Origin: Symsagittifera roscoffensis
Taxonomy: Eukaryota > Xenacoelomorpha > Acoela > Convolutidae
Direction: 5' to 3'
Length of the DNA: 64,000 nucleotides
Assembly: GCF_963678635.1 (NCBI RefSeq)
Contig: NC_087064.1
Coordinates: 59,034,338-59,098,337 of the forward strand
The stretch's first letter is position 1, and each line of letters starts with the position of its first letter. Below, in pieces: positions 25,395 through 37,460 of this stretch. The notes under the pieces are model-generated. The model had not been told where the DNA came from, made no database searches, and was given only the letters and a program-made list of their open reading frames with translations. The translations under genes and the position numbers were made by a program.

Positions 25395-25865
25395 ATAAGC
25401 GTAAGCCCCTAAAACACATTCCAACGAAAATAAAAGTGTTTAGGCGAAAATTTTGATAATAAAAATGTATATTTTCGCAAAAATCCCCCTAATATTCCAG
25501 ACGACATTGACAAGAAGCGGTTAAAGACTACAAAGCCGTTTGTCGGTTCAAGGTCGTCGGTGGGCGTGCTACGCGCGCGTCTCTGCTTCGCGGCGATCAC
25601 CGGCTCTAATTTTTGTAAGGATTCCTACCCTCTGTTGGCAAGCTCGCAACTCGTACGCGCGGCTGCAGCTGTCACTTTTTCACCGCTGATTTGCTGTTTG
25701 AGTAATATAACGTGTATTGTGTATGTAGCATTGGAATGACGTAAGTAATCACATGCAGTTTCTGCTAAAATGTAAACTTTTTAAATAAAAATGTTTGCCT
25801 AAATTTAACATTTTTATTTTCGCCTAATATAGTTTTAGCCTAAAACAGCCGCCCCCTTTTTTGAA
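25395..25865. repeat. Possible inverted-repeat element with GC-rich core
   Basis: The outer parts (CGAAAATAAAAGTGTTTAGG on the left; an inverted GCGAAAATAAAAATGTT equivalent on the right) face each other. They surround a CpG-rich core at about 25555-25690, the most GC-rich stretch in this half of the window. The core could be a promoter or exon of an unseen gene, or transposon cargo. Confidence 0.35.
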
Positions 25866-26137
25866 GTTTTTGAAGACTTCTTGTGATTTTGAACGAGTCG
25901 TTGAAAATTAGTGAACACTGATTCTGCTCCATTCCGCCCCCATTAGTTTCCTCATGAGTGGTGTATACCCAGATAGTCAAAAACAGTTATTAACAGGAAA
26001 TGTTTCAGTTAATATCTGAAACTAAATACTCCCGCTCAGCAAGGGTTATTTGGTTATCCGAGTATTTGGCTATCTGAGACATCACCACAAGGCTTACTGC
26101 CAATCTGGATTGTTCTGTGCTCAAACTCTAAAAACAG

Positions 26138-27030
26138 TTCCGCACCGAGCGCCCAAGGATTTCATCGAATATTATGAATTTCCGAGATAAAAATTAGCCA
26201 CTATAACTCATTACATATGTAAAATTTAGACCACGAAGTCGATTATATTGCCATTATAAACGATTATTAAAAAACATCCATATAATCTGTAATAATCGAT
26301 TGATAATCCGTTTTTTTTTATTTCCCAAATTTGTTATTTTTGGAAACACTGCAAAAATGTTCCAAAAGTATCTACTCAATATCTCCTTATGGGAGAGCTT
26401 ATAACAAACTCGATAAAATTCTGTTCAATCTCCTTTCCCCAAAGTTAAAGAATTCCCACGACTACCCCCCCCTCCCGCAGTTTTTAACTCCTCCACCCCC
26501 AGTTTACCGCGCTCATTTGTTTTTCTCCGTCCCAATGATTTCACCCCCTCAATCCCTCCCTCCCAAGTAAATTGGAGTAGGTAGGGGAAACTTGAATGGG
26601 AGCAGAGGGGGTACACTGGAGTGGGGCGGGGTTGGAGAGGGGGTCGTCCAGCTTGATTAGACGTTCGCAAGTTATGCTCAGACACACTTTGAAAGTAGTC
26701 TGTACATCAACTCGTAAAAAATGGAAAAAAATATAAATAAGTATTGAAAAAATTGCAAACAAATTAATAAAATCTAACGCGAAAAATTCAAATGTATATG
26801 TAGCAACTGCTCTAAACAAAGAATGCGATAACTTAACACAAATTTGTAAAATCTATCAAAAAATTTCATTATAAGTGATTATAATTGATTATCATGCATT
26901 ATTTTGACCTCAAAAATTTTCAGATTATTGTCAATTTTTAAGGTTTATAATCAAAAATTTTCTAATTTTATAGATACTGACAACATAATGACAATATAAT
27001 CGACTATGATCCATGGGCGCTCGGTGCGGG
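26138..27030. mobile_element. Inverted-repeat element with ATAATCGATTATAAT subterminal repeats
   Basis: CCGCACCGAGCGCCCAAGGA at the left faces an inverted CCGCACCGAGCGCCCATGGA at the right. Inside both ends lie clusters of ATAATCGATTATAAT-like motifs (26235-26310 and 26870-27005). The interior (26440-26650) is C- then G-rich and not coding. No clear target duplication was found, so the class is open. Confidence 0.45.
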
Positions 27031-27589
27031 GCTACAGGTGCGTTATACATAAAAACTACAAGTTATTCCACACCTATGCTGATGAACCGATCACCAGTCG
27101 GATTCGTTAGAGTTTTGCCCTGATACAAGCAGTATGGTTTTCACAAACCTAAAAAAAATTTCTCTGGATTTAAAGTTGAAATTTTTTTCTGCCTTCCAAA
27201 GAAACTGATTATCATGTTAATTTTATAGTTCAGAAAAAATGTTTTTTTTTTCTTGTTGGTTTTTTCCAGATTTTTTAGTATCGAAAGAGTGTGATGCTTT
27301 GAGTTCAAATATAAAGTTATATAACAATTTAATCATATATTAAACTTTTTAATGTAACGTTTGCTTGAAAAATGCTACGTATTTTTGTTCGGAATGATTA
27401 GAGCAAACAATCGGTAGATATAAGAAAAGCTTTAAAAACTTTTGACATTGCGTGTTCCCGGGAGAATTTACTTTTCGTTTCATTTTGTATTTTGTAAAAA
27501 TTTATAAAAAGTTGTCGAGGAGACAAAACTAATGAGATAATAAAAACAGAAATCAAAAGCTTCACGAATAAAATGACGGTATACGTGAG

Positions 27590-27977
27590 CTTGGATGGTT
27601 TTCTTCTCCATGAAAATCAGTGATGTCTTGAACTCAAGTTTTAGAAAAAAAATTGCAGGAATTCCAGAAAGCTGTCAATTTGGCTACTTTGTGACAATTA
27701 ATGCGCAAAAAATGTCCGCTATCATCGGCTGAGCGGCTTTTCAATCCGCTCATAAAATTTTGCAATTTGAATTGAGGCAAAACTTTGGTATTTTAACACG
27801 TATTAGACGCTTAAAAAAATCACTCTGTACTTGGCATAATATATGGGAAATTTAAAAAAAATCAATTTTGAAATCTTGAATTTTTTTTCAGTTGATTTTT
27901 TATACAAACTGTTTCAAAGAAGTTAAAAGGCAGTCAGAACTTCAGGACTTCAGGGCTTTGCCCTGATACTAACAGTC
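27590..27977 (+). repeat. Dispersed repeat family A, diverged copy with hairpin tail
   Basis: It ends CAGGGCTTTGCCCTGATACT then AACAGTC. An isolated tail fragment of the same family lies at about 27113-27133. Confidence 0.5.
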
Positions 27978-28132
27978 TTGTTGAATTATCAAACTGAATG
28001 TTGCAACTCTATAAAGAGAATCACCGTAATTTTTTTCTAAAGATCGAATGCTACTATCGGACGTTTTTTACGCTTGCGATTAGGAAGCTGTAATAAATTG
28101 GGGCATATGTTTTTGCAAGTTTTTATTGAAGC

Positions 28133-28533
28133 TAGTTGAGGTGACTAAGCTAATATAAGACAAGCCAAAACTTTTTAGGCCGAGTAATTGTTTCAAGCAA
28201 AACAAAATCAGAAGAAACAATTTCTGAATTGGCCTAAAACGATCATGACCATAACTTTTTTTATTATGCAAACACACTCAAAATATATTTGTTGACCGGA
28301 TAGGTCAGTGGAAAAATGATTAAGTGATTTTTGTACATAGTTTTCATAGTACAAAAACTCGCTGAATCATTGTCCACTAGACCTTTCTGGTCATCAGATA
28401 TATTTGAGAGTCTGCATTGTAAAATTCAGTTTTACTCAAAATTTACGATCTATGTTGAATCTTTTCGCTTAAAATGGTGATTCGGCCTAAAAATGTTTTG
28501 GCGTATCTTACATTGGCTTAGTCGCCTCTTTTA
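28133..28533. mobile_element. Long imperfect hairpin, MITE-like
   Basis: Two arms of about 190 bases form an imperfect inverted repeat (left from GTTGAGGTGACTAAGC, right ending GGCTTAGTCGCCTCTTT) and meet at a short loop near 28338-28346. A TA dinucleotide lies at each end, as expected of a mariner-type insertion. The reading frame in the left arm is part of the repeat. Confidence 0.5.
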
Positions 28534-29859
28534 GCGTCGTTTGAAGGGTGATAACCTATTTTCATTCGTGCGTGCGCTTGGGTTATCTGAAACTTCTTTT
28601 GTAAAAAATGAAAGTTCTTGTGATAAAAAAGTCGTGTGCAAAAAATTTAAAAAAAGTGCTTTTCAAAAAAACTAGGTGTTGCTTTTACGTTTCTAAAACC
28701 TAACAAAAAATATGTGTTTTTTTTCTGTAATTTTCCATCAACCCAACAGTAAATACAAGATAAAAATGACAATTTCAGCATTGGTTTCTGTAACATATTC
28801 CTACGTGCAATAAAATAGTTTATTTAGTTGAGAGAAATGGATGTTCAAATTTACCATTTCAAGCTTTTTTAGAAGATTAGTCAAAAAGTGTCGTATAAAA
28901 ATCATAAATTTTATTGCTTTTTGTGTTGATATTCAGACTTTATTACGTTGATAATTTTAATCTGTAAAAGTTGAAGAAAAAAAGACTGAATTGAGTAGCA
29001 ATGGCATCAGAGTTTCTAAATGTACACATTTATTTCTACTTTGGATAACTCGAATCACTATCATTAGCGTATACTTCTCCGTTACTATACAATTTGTTTT
29101 TTTTTTGGAGTTGCTTATCGGCAGTGAATTTTCTGTCACTGAATAAACAACATCAGAGCTTCTACATATATTTAAATCTGGTGCGAAAAGGTCGGCTCGC
29201 TCTTTGATGAATCAGACTTGGTGTTACCGATTTCAAGGGGCTACCGCGCTAGTCAATTCTCCGTGGAGCGAAGAGCGGAGAACCATTTTAACATATTGTG
29301 TCTGCGCAAGTCAATTTAAATGTCGTTCTTTTTAATCTAATGACACGGCCAATTTCTTTGGGGATTTGGTGCATTCAATTTTCATCAGCAGTTTAATGTA
29401 TTTTGACTGGAAAAAGACAAATTTTGACGCTGTAATTCCCTTCATTTCCTTTCTCCCCTCCCTCCGATGAGAACCAGCAAGCGCCAACTACTCGACATCG
29501 GGGTCCGCTTAATCAATCTCTCTCTCAATCTCAAATTGAACATTATCTCCCTCACTCACTACTTCCCCCACAGCAGATCTCACTTCTAAACTTGAACCAA
29601 CTTTCCCAATCCTGTCAACTTTTTAAACCCTTTTTTCGTTATCTCATTTTGAAAAGATTTCACTATGCTACATATAGGGCTTGCTTTTTTCGCATTCATA
29701 AATAGGCTCGCTCGCCAGCTCAATTTTGAAAAAGTTATAATAATTATAACGTTATTGGAGATATGACTAAAGTGACAACTTCAAAACTAACAGTGCTAAC
29801 CTTTATAAAATGAAGAACTAACAAAAAACTAACTATACAAAACAAAGATAGCCGGTTGT

Positions 29860-30435
29860 AATGCAAGAAGGACAGGGTGTTCCGACTATATTCTTAAAAA
29901 ATTTCTAATTTCTAAGTTTCTTTTTTCTAATTAAGTGTCGGTTTTTGTGCGAGGTGCGATGAAAGGAACTGAACAAAAGACTTTGATAGTAATAATACAA
30001 AAGGCATTCTTGACGCCAGTTTTTTTTATTCCAAAAAATGACTGGAAAAACAAAAAACATATAATTCGAAAGTTTCTTTAACATTTTGCAGTTTTTTTGA
30101 GAGTGTGAAGTTTTTTTCTCAAAATAGCGCTTAAGAAACCTTCGAAGACAAACTTTATATGAAAAAAAAATTATGATCCTAGGTCTTCAAAAAAGGTTTC
30201 ATGGCTTATCCTTCTATAATAAGCCTACTCGATTGCTCTACTTGCTCGAACTTTTAAAACGGTTTGTATCGCCACTGGGACAAATTTTTGAAAATATTTT
30301 AATGTCGTTCGAATCAAAACTGAAAAGCTTTTAATATGATATATCACTGGCCCCATTCTGATGATTTATTGTTCTCCATAAAAATAAAGCACACCAGAAT
30401 ACAAAGTTTCTCCCTGTTTTCAATGGTCGGTACAA
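29860..30435 (+). repeat. Dispersed repeat family B
   Basis: It opens near AGATAGCCGGTTGTAATGCA and GGTGTTCCGACTA, and ends near ATACAAAGTTTCTCCC and CAATGGTCGGTACAAC. Confidence 0.5.
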
Positions 30436-31050
30436 CAGAGAGAAGAATTTCTTCATAAAAAATAACTCGAATTTTTTTAAAAGTTTTCTGTTGATTTTTT
30501 ATTTAGTAACGATCATTGAATTGAGTAACACATAAAATCACCTACATAAATGATTTAGAAATGAATCGGGGTTTGACTTGGTTTTTTCATCAAATTCAAT
30601 GTGATCTATTTGGTAGAGAAATTTTAAAAAATCAGAAATTCAGGCAACTTTTTTTCAACACTGAGACAAGCACAGTACGATTCGAGATGACACTCACATT
30701 AATTTCAAACTTAAACATTTTGAAATAAAATTTTTCAATATCAAATTGGTTCAAACAAAATAAAATCACCGAAACACATGAGAATATTGGGATCTTGTTA
30801 ACTATTTATAACCTTACAAAAAATTTTGAATCAAACGTACAATCCCCCCAATCGATTTGGAGGGGAGAAAATAAGGATTTTTCATAAGCTAATTTCGAGT
30901 TTAGCCTAGATTCGTTCAAAATGAACCGTGTAATTACACGGGTTGACCAAAAAAACCTTCTTACCATGCAATTCTATATGTACAATAAATTGTATGAAAA
31001 CTCTATGATAATCATTTTTCCATACACGCAATTTAATTGACTTTGGTCTA

Positions 31051-31635
31051 CAGTGCTGATTTAAATTATCCGGACAAAACGAACAAAACTTGAATTTTCA
31101 AACGCGTTTTTCTCAAATTGGGTTAAGATTAGACAAAAAGTGAAGAGAACAAAAGTTGCTTAGAATTTCACCAGAATTTATATGGTGCCATTTTTTCTCC
31201 GAAATTCTCAACAAAAATTTTACCCCAAAAATGGGTCATTTTCGCTTTTTTCAATTAATCAAGAATTACGCAGAAACTCACATTTATTGACTATCAAGTG
31301 ATAATTTTTTCTCTTATACTGGTTTTTGGAGATTTAACCCTTCTTAAACTTTGATGAGCTGCGTAAGAGGCTTCCTGTGATATAATTTTCTCATCAATTA
31401 ACAAAGTAGTTTCTGCGTAATTCTTGATTAATTGAAAAAAGCGAAAATGACCCATTTTTGGGGTAAAATTTTTGTTGAGAATTTCGGAGAAAAAATAGCA
31501 CCATATTAATTCTGGTGAAATTCTAAGCAACTTTTATTCTCTTCACTTTTTGTCTAATCTTAACCCAATTTGAGAAAAACGCGTTTGAAAATTCAAGTTT
31601 TGTTCGTTTTGTCCGGATAATTTAAATCAGCACTG
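31051..31635. mobile_element. pogo/Tc1-mariner-type MITE (585 bp)
   Basis: Terminal inverted repeats of about 230 bp run inward from CAGTGCTGATTTAAATTATC at both ends with few mismatches. TA lies immediately outside each end (31049-31050 and 31636-31637). TA targets and CAGT...ATCCGGACA ends are typical of pogo/Tigger-like elements (established knowledge). There is no room for a transposase, so it is non-autonomous. It could form a long hairpin if transcribed. Confidence 0.8.
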
Positions 31636-32545
31636 TACTCAAAACTGGAGTCACCAAAGATTGGACGGTCTTGCATTTACGATGCATAGAAAACGACCTG
31701 AACTGTCTTTTAGCGGTCTTACTCACATGATATAACAAAAGTAACAATTTTTTAAATTTTGGCAACTGATCAAGGCATACATAAAGATGCCATACAAAAA
31801 AATAGGAGTTCTTAGCGTTTTTGAAAAAAAATATATTAAAGGAGAAAGAAAAAATCCAACTTTAGTGCATCTAAGATTAGGCTATGCACACAAAAAATCA
31901 AATTTGTGTTGTTGACATCAAAAAATGCTAGTCATACTACTTCTATTTCTGGAAAATCTATGATTAACATTATTTTGACAAAAATTTTTTTTATTTAGTA
32001 GGATAAACTGAATTTTATGTCAAAACAAGAAAAAGTTCGATGAAAAGTTCGATGACACCGTTTTACCAAAATAAATGAAATTTTTATGACTAGTATTTTT
32101 TCATAGACTTAGTTTCTGGAATTGTATGGTTAGCATTTTTGGTCTACAGAGATCAACACGGGTGAACTGAAATATTAATCTAGGTAGTTAACAGCATAAA
32201 AATGCAATCCCGCATAAAAAAGTAAAGAACACTTTTATTTGCGCATTTGTATGAAATGCATATTTTATACAGAGTTAATACATGCCTGGAGAACATTCTA
32301 CGGTAGGTCACTTAGGGGGGGGGGGTAGAACTGTTGATCCGAAGATTCATTATGGGACGGACAATTTTTCTAAAAAAAAAAAGAATTGAATAAATTTCAG
32401 TACCCAATTTGAATTGAAATGCTGGGTGGGGTCAGTTAGATTTCAATTTCAAAAGTTTTCAGATAAAAAAACAACAGTTTTACATAATTGTGAAGTTGTA
32501 ATTGATTACGTTTGAGTAATTTTTTCAATACTTCATCTTTCTGTG

Positions 32546-32757
32546 TCACGAGAAGTTAGAAACTATTCTGCGGGCGAGCATGTATAAAAGTGTGCTGATG
32601 AGTAGTGACGGGTTGATTAGAAATAGAGTAGAGGGTAGTAGTAGGGAGGGGGAGAGCGAAGTGGCATTGCAGAGGTGTCCCTTGCAGCAGATCTGTTCGA
32701 AGCCATGACTGTCTGTCCTGCTGAACACGCCCTGTGCACACACTGACAGTGAAAGCA
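32546..32757 (-). CDS. Ly6/uPAR-like (LU domain) protein, terminal exon (partial)
   Basis: After an acceptor (TTTTTCCGTTTCAG) the phase-1 frame runs 69 codons to TGA. It encodes the end of a three-finger domain: a cysteine at residue 6, then CC-x4-CN at 23-30 (ICCKGHLCNA), the signature closing LU and activin-receptor ectodomains. A hydrophobic tail follows (about 38-60) and then nine residues with two arginines. The tail fits a GPI-anchor signal or a membrane helix. The first disulphide fingers and signal peptide must be on exons at higher coordinates on this strand; I did not find them, and the N gap at 33649-33848 may hide one. Assignment rests on the cysteine pattern plus the tail. Confidence 0.55.
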
Positions 32758-32759
32758 CT

Positions 32760-33648
32760 GAAACGGAAAAACGAGGTAGACATTATTTTCTGTCAGCCTT
32801 TCTTTGTACTAACTATCATACAAACTAGTATAAGTTGTCTAATCCAATCACTTGAGAGCTGAGAAAAGTTCTTCAAGAAGTGAAAAAGAACACCGTAAGG
32901 TGTGCTCATATTAAGGTTCGCATGGGTTGTTGTTTTTTCTCTGTAACATGTATAAGTTCAATCTATGATTATCAGTCGGAAAATAAAAAAGTTTTTTCAT
33001 CAGAACACATCCATCTTTTAAGAGTCAGCCGCCTTTTTTACAGATGGCTTTCTATACATTGAGCCCTTATGTATTGATTCACTGGTACGGAATACGAAAC
33101 AAAAAACATGATGACACTGAATGTGACTGTGGTCGGATACCCCTTATCTTGAAGAGGTGCTTCAATTTAGCATTCTGACTAAACTGCTGATATCAACACA
33201 TTTTCTTATAAATAATGGACACCGAGTAGAACTCATGAACCTCTTTAACATCAGATTTTTTCTTCAGACACAAGGTTCCGAAGCGGTTCAAAAATTTCAA
33301 CAATAATGCTTAAAAATTCCCCGGATCTTGTTAAAATTCTACTATATGGCTAAATTTGAGGTTATTTTAGTTATGAACCGAAAATTTGTGCCACAAATGG
33401 GCACATTTGCGTTTGAATAGGTGAAAAGGTCGTCCACTTGTTAAAATGTTTTCACTCTGAAGGATTGAATTACTGAAAAATGCCATCTTAAAGTGGATAT
33501 GGAAAATATGCAGATAAATTTATCAAAGCCCACCTGATTGACAAAGTCTGAATTTATTATTTAAATCAGGACCACGTTTTCCGCTGGATGTATTACTGCA
33601 AAGCCGATTTAATATTTTCCAATTATCACCACTTCCTCAACATGACCT
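32760..33648. other. Stretch without recognised exons
   Basis: This should include intron sequence of the LU-like gene. I could not identify a cysteine-patterned upstream exon in it. Confidence 0.3.
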
Positions 33649-33848
33649 NNNNNNNNNNNNNNNNNNNNNNNNNNNNNNNNNNNNNNNNNNNNNNNNNNNN
33701 NNNNNNNNNNNNNNNNNNNNNNNNNNNNNNNNNNNNNNNNNNNNNNNNNNNNNNNNNNNNNNNNNNNNNNNNNNNNNNNNNNNNNNNNNNNNNNNNNNNN
33801 NNNNNNNNNNNNNNNNNNNNNNNNNNNNNNNNNNNNNNNNNNNNNNNN
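33649..33848. other. Assembly gap (200 N)
   Basis: Exactly 200 undetermined bases; a round number usually marks a gap of unknown true size. Confidence 0.99.
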
Positions 33849-33879
33849 TCATTTTTTGCCTAAAGTTCTCAAAGGTTTA

Positions 33880-34560
33880 TTTTTCACTGTCGAAAACTAA
33901 ATATAATCAAAAGATTTGTTTAAAAAGCCTTTTGAAAAGTTGAATAGAAAAAAAAGAAAAATAAACAATGTAGATACTTTTTTTTCTCAGTGTGCGTAAG
34001 GTGAACATATAATTTGTTAAGCCTTAAAAACACTAATTTTTAAACGCTAGCAGCACGTACTCAAAAGATTTGTTATGAAATTTAATAAGAAATGAAAAGA
34101 AACAAAATTTTCCAACTCGCAACCAGTAGGGTCAACTGGAAAGCATCTTCATTTTTTTCCAGTAAATTTAGAAGAGAAATTAATAAAAATGACATCGTGG
34201 TTTTTTCTTAATTTCGTTTTGTATGCACAAAATGAGTATGCAAACTTATTTTTTTGCGACTCTGTCATATAAGGCTAAGCAGAAGCAGTAGACGCCCAGC
34301 ATATAGATTGAGCGAAGCCAAGAGACTACTCTTGTTAGCATAGATACTCTCAAAGTATAGAAACTTCTTGTGGAAGCAATATACACCGGAAACTTCCAGT
34401 TGCTTCGGGTTTTCATGAGATTTTGCAGCCGCATGGGAAATCTCAATTGGATTGACTCACATGGGCTGCCGTCCTCTTTTCCATATGCGTTAAAAAGTTC
34501 CTGGAAGATGGCCTTCAAAATTTGAAAACAAACACGAATCTAAATTAAAACTATTTAGAA
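33880..34560. repeat. Diverged segmental duplication, copy 1
   Basis: Shares several blocks with 35940-37460: CACTGTCGAAAA, GCAGCACGTAC, AAGAGACTACTCTTGTTAGC and ATTGACTCACATGGGCTG. Differences between copies are mainly transitions. A short frame is preserved in both copies (MLTRVVSWLRSIYML against MLTRIISWFHSIYML), but most changes alter the residue, so I do not call it a gene. Confidence 0.5.
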
Positions 34561-35939
34561 ATAGTTGTGAAGGATGGCAATCTCAGAGCATTAAAAAGAC
34601 GGAGTGAATAAAAAACAGTTTCTTGAAACATTCTCAAAAAAACTCCGAAAGAAAACAGTGTTATTCAACGAATTTCTCAAAATACACTGGCTACCCGAAC
34701 AAGAAAGTGTCAGAAGTTAATTTTAACTGACAATTTCGTGCAATTTATTAAAATTATTGTCTATAGGTGAAACGTTGTTTGAAAAAACTTATTGGGATGG
34801 ATTTGTTTGTAATAGCAACAAATTTGGATGCTAATACATTTTGTCGTCTAAAGGTCTTGTCTTAATTTCCCATCGCTTTCTTTGCCTAGCATCATCTAGC
34901 GATATCAATTGCAACAATGAGATAGCATTAATTTGGAATTAGCTAATCATGTTGGCAAAACTTGATTACCTTATTTTCCAATGAGCTATCAAAATGTTTG
35001 GAGAATGAAAAACTCCTTTTTGCCTAAATATTCAGCAAAACTCAGTTATATGCAGTTTATAGCAATTAACTTGTGAAAGTGAAAAAATAAGGTTCTTTCG
35101 ATTGTACAGGTAAATGAACTGACACAAAAGCTTTTATGCCGTTACTTATTTTTTCTGTGTTGTCTACATGAAAAATTTTCTTGTCATAAATATTGTTGTT
35201 GTGTGAGCAGCTTCAGTGTTCAAAATGTCTCAAATGAAAAACTAATGGTCTTCAACAAACACAATGGTAACAGTTGGCTGTTCAAGGAGTGCATAAGTAA
35301 AGGCAAGGCTACTTTTCAAGCAAATTAACAAATCCAACGATTTTTCTCCAATTTGTGTTGTATCTTATCAAGGGGAATATTTTCCATTCAAAAACAACAG
35401 ACCCTATCAGATTCGAAAGCAGGATTTCTGACGTCCCGCGCATATTTATTTCCTCTAAACCAAATGTGCTTCAATTCAATTTGAGCTGAACCTAAATGTA
35501 CTGTTTGATCATTCTGAGAACAAAATAAAGCAGCTAGCAAGTGTTAGAAAAAAACGGAAAAAAGGGCTTCAATGCAATACAACCTTTGAGCCCTTTTACA
35601 TTGCGGTAGTCCAACTTTAGAAAAAACGCACATATTTTATATTTTGCTTCTATCACTAGTGAGGCGGTCGGAACAAAAATATCTTGATTTCAAGATTTCT
35701 GTTTACAAACATAAATTGATGATGGGCATACAAATATTGACTTGGGTTATTCTGAGCAATAATTAATTTACCCGTTGCAATGAGCTAGCTGATTGCATAA
35801 AAACGACAACAATCTAGGAAACAAAACTGAAAAAGAAAACAACTAGAAAAACAAAAAAAATCTTATGGTAATTTTTAACAATATTGCACATTTAGTTGAC
35901 ATAGACAAACTGCCCGCATTTATTGTTTTAATTTAAAAA

Positions 35940-37460
35940 AATATATAATCGCCACTGTCGAAAATAAAGATATTAAGGAAATTTGTTTGAGAAGTCACTT
36001 CAAAAGTTGAGTTGACAAAAAATATTCAAAAAACGAAACATTTTTTGGTCCGTATTCATATGGTGAACATATAGTTTTTTTAAGCTTTGAACACACTAGC
36101 TGCACGTACACATAAGAGGCTTTATAAACATAATCAAAGGAGAAAAAAATTTATAGCAACTCGGGAAATCTACTAGAAAAATTTCTGAAAAAAGCGTTAA
36201 TTTTTGAAAAAAAAAACGTTTCGTTTTTTGTCTTGAATGCGTATATAGTTTAATTTCATTCAATTCTGCTATGATATTGAAATACAGCTGAGTAATAGAC
36301 GCTTAGCATGTAGATTGAATGAAACCAAGAGATTATTCTTGTTAGCATAGATTTTAGTGGGTCAAAGGGAAGTAAATTTTTGCACTCCACTAGCTGATTG
36401 CCCACATGAGGGTCTTTGTAAATTATGTAGAAAAGTGGTGTGGTTGCGCACCGGTAGTGATGGTGCCCTGCAACCATATTATTGCTGGTTCAATTCGCAC
36501 GTGCGCTGCAATTTACCAGGTGAGCTCTTGTAAGATAGCCATGACTTAGTTAACCTTAAATTGTTAACCTGTAGGTTAGGCCTCTGGCTGGCTAACCAAA
36601 AAAGCAAAAAAGTTTCGTTCTCTTCAAATATCCCCCCCTTCTGCAAGGGGGAGGAGAGATTGTTAGTAGGTACAAAGTCACAAATGATTAACCGTTGAAA
36701 CAGTTCACTAGAGGAGTTGCGAGTCCCGATTAGGTACCAAAGGGAGAGAAGAGTTAAGATATCAAAATGTCCAAAAACAAATTTTGGCTCTGTTCCAGTT
36801 CTCCCCCTTTCCAATTCAATTTTGAAAAGTCTATTTAACGTTGTCATAATGCAATGAAATTTGGCGTGGTGAACAAATCGACAATTCTGATCTTCATACT
36901 TTGCAGCGTAAAATCACGTATTTAGCCGTAATAACACGTAAAACAAATATAAAACTCGGTATTTTGAAAGGGGGGGGACTGGAAAAGAGCCCAAATTTTT
37001 AACTTAGCGATTCAGTTTATATTCTTTAACAATGCATTTTTTTAGTTCAAAGAAAACGATTTTGAAATAGTGAAGTGATTGGCAACGGTGAACCGAATAA
37101 AAAGTAAAAACAAAATTGGATCTTTTTTACTTAACTCTCTCCCCTACGGTATTTTGTAACGAATTAGCCCTCCCCTTGCAAAAGGGGGTACAAGGGAATA
37201 GTTGACAAAATGAAAAAAAATAAAAGCCTGTGTTCAAAAATTTTCAAACGTTTGAAAGAAAGTGTTAAGAAACATTACAAATTTATTTTCTGCCCAAAAA
37301 TTTTATTACCGATTTTGAAACTGGGCATTTTGCTGCCGGACAGAAAACCTTTATTGCATTGACTCACATGGACTGCTGGCTTACTTTTCATGTGTTTAAA
37401 CCGTTCAAGGTAGTTGGCCTCCACAAATATTAACCAAACAGTAATCTAAATAAATTGCCT
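35940..37460. repeat. Diverged segmental duplication, copy 2 with ~1-kb insertion
   Basis: The counterpart of 33880-34560. Its two halves are separated by an insertion of about 950 bases (36380-37330) that contains C- and G-rich runs near 36630-36660 and 37140-37190. Confidence 0.5.

Noticed and set aside
26425-26819. Proline- and glycine-rich frames
   Set aside because: They follow C- and G-rich low-complexity runs inside an inverted-repeat element and lack splice or start context.
31294-31530. Minus-strand frame of 78 codons
   Set aside because: It is inside the right arm of the pogo-like MITE; the left arm does not keep it.
34246-34518. Possible paralogous coding exons shared with 36256-36477 (MLTRVVSW against MLTRIISW)
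   Set aside because: Most base differences change the residue and are transitions; the pattern is neutral decay of duplicated DNA rather than protein conservation.
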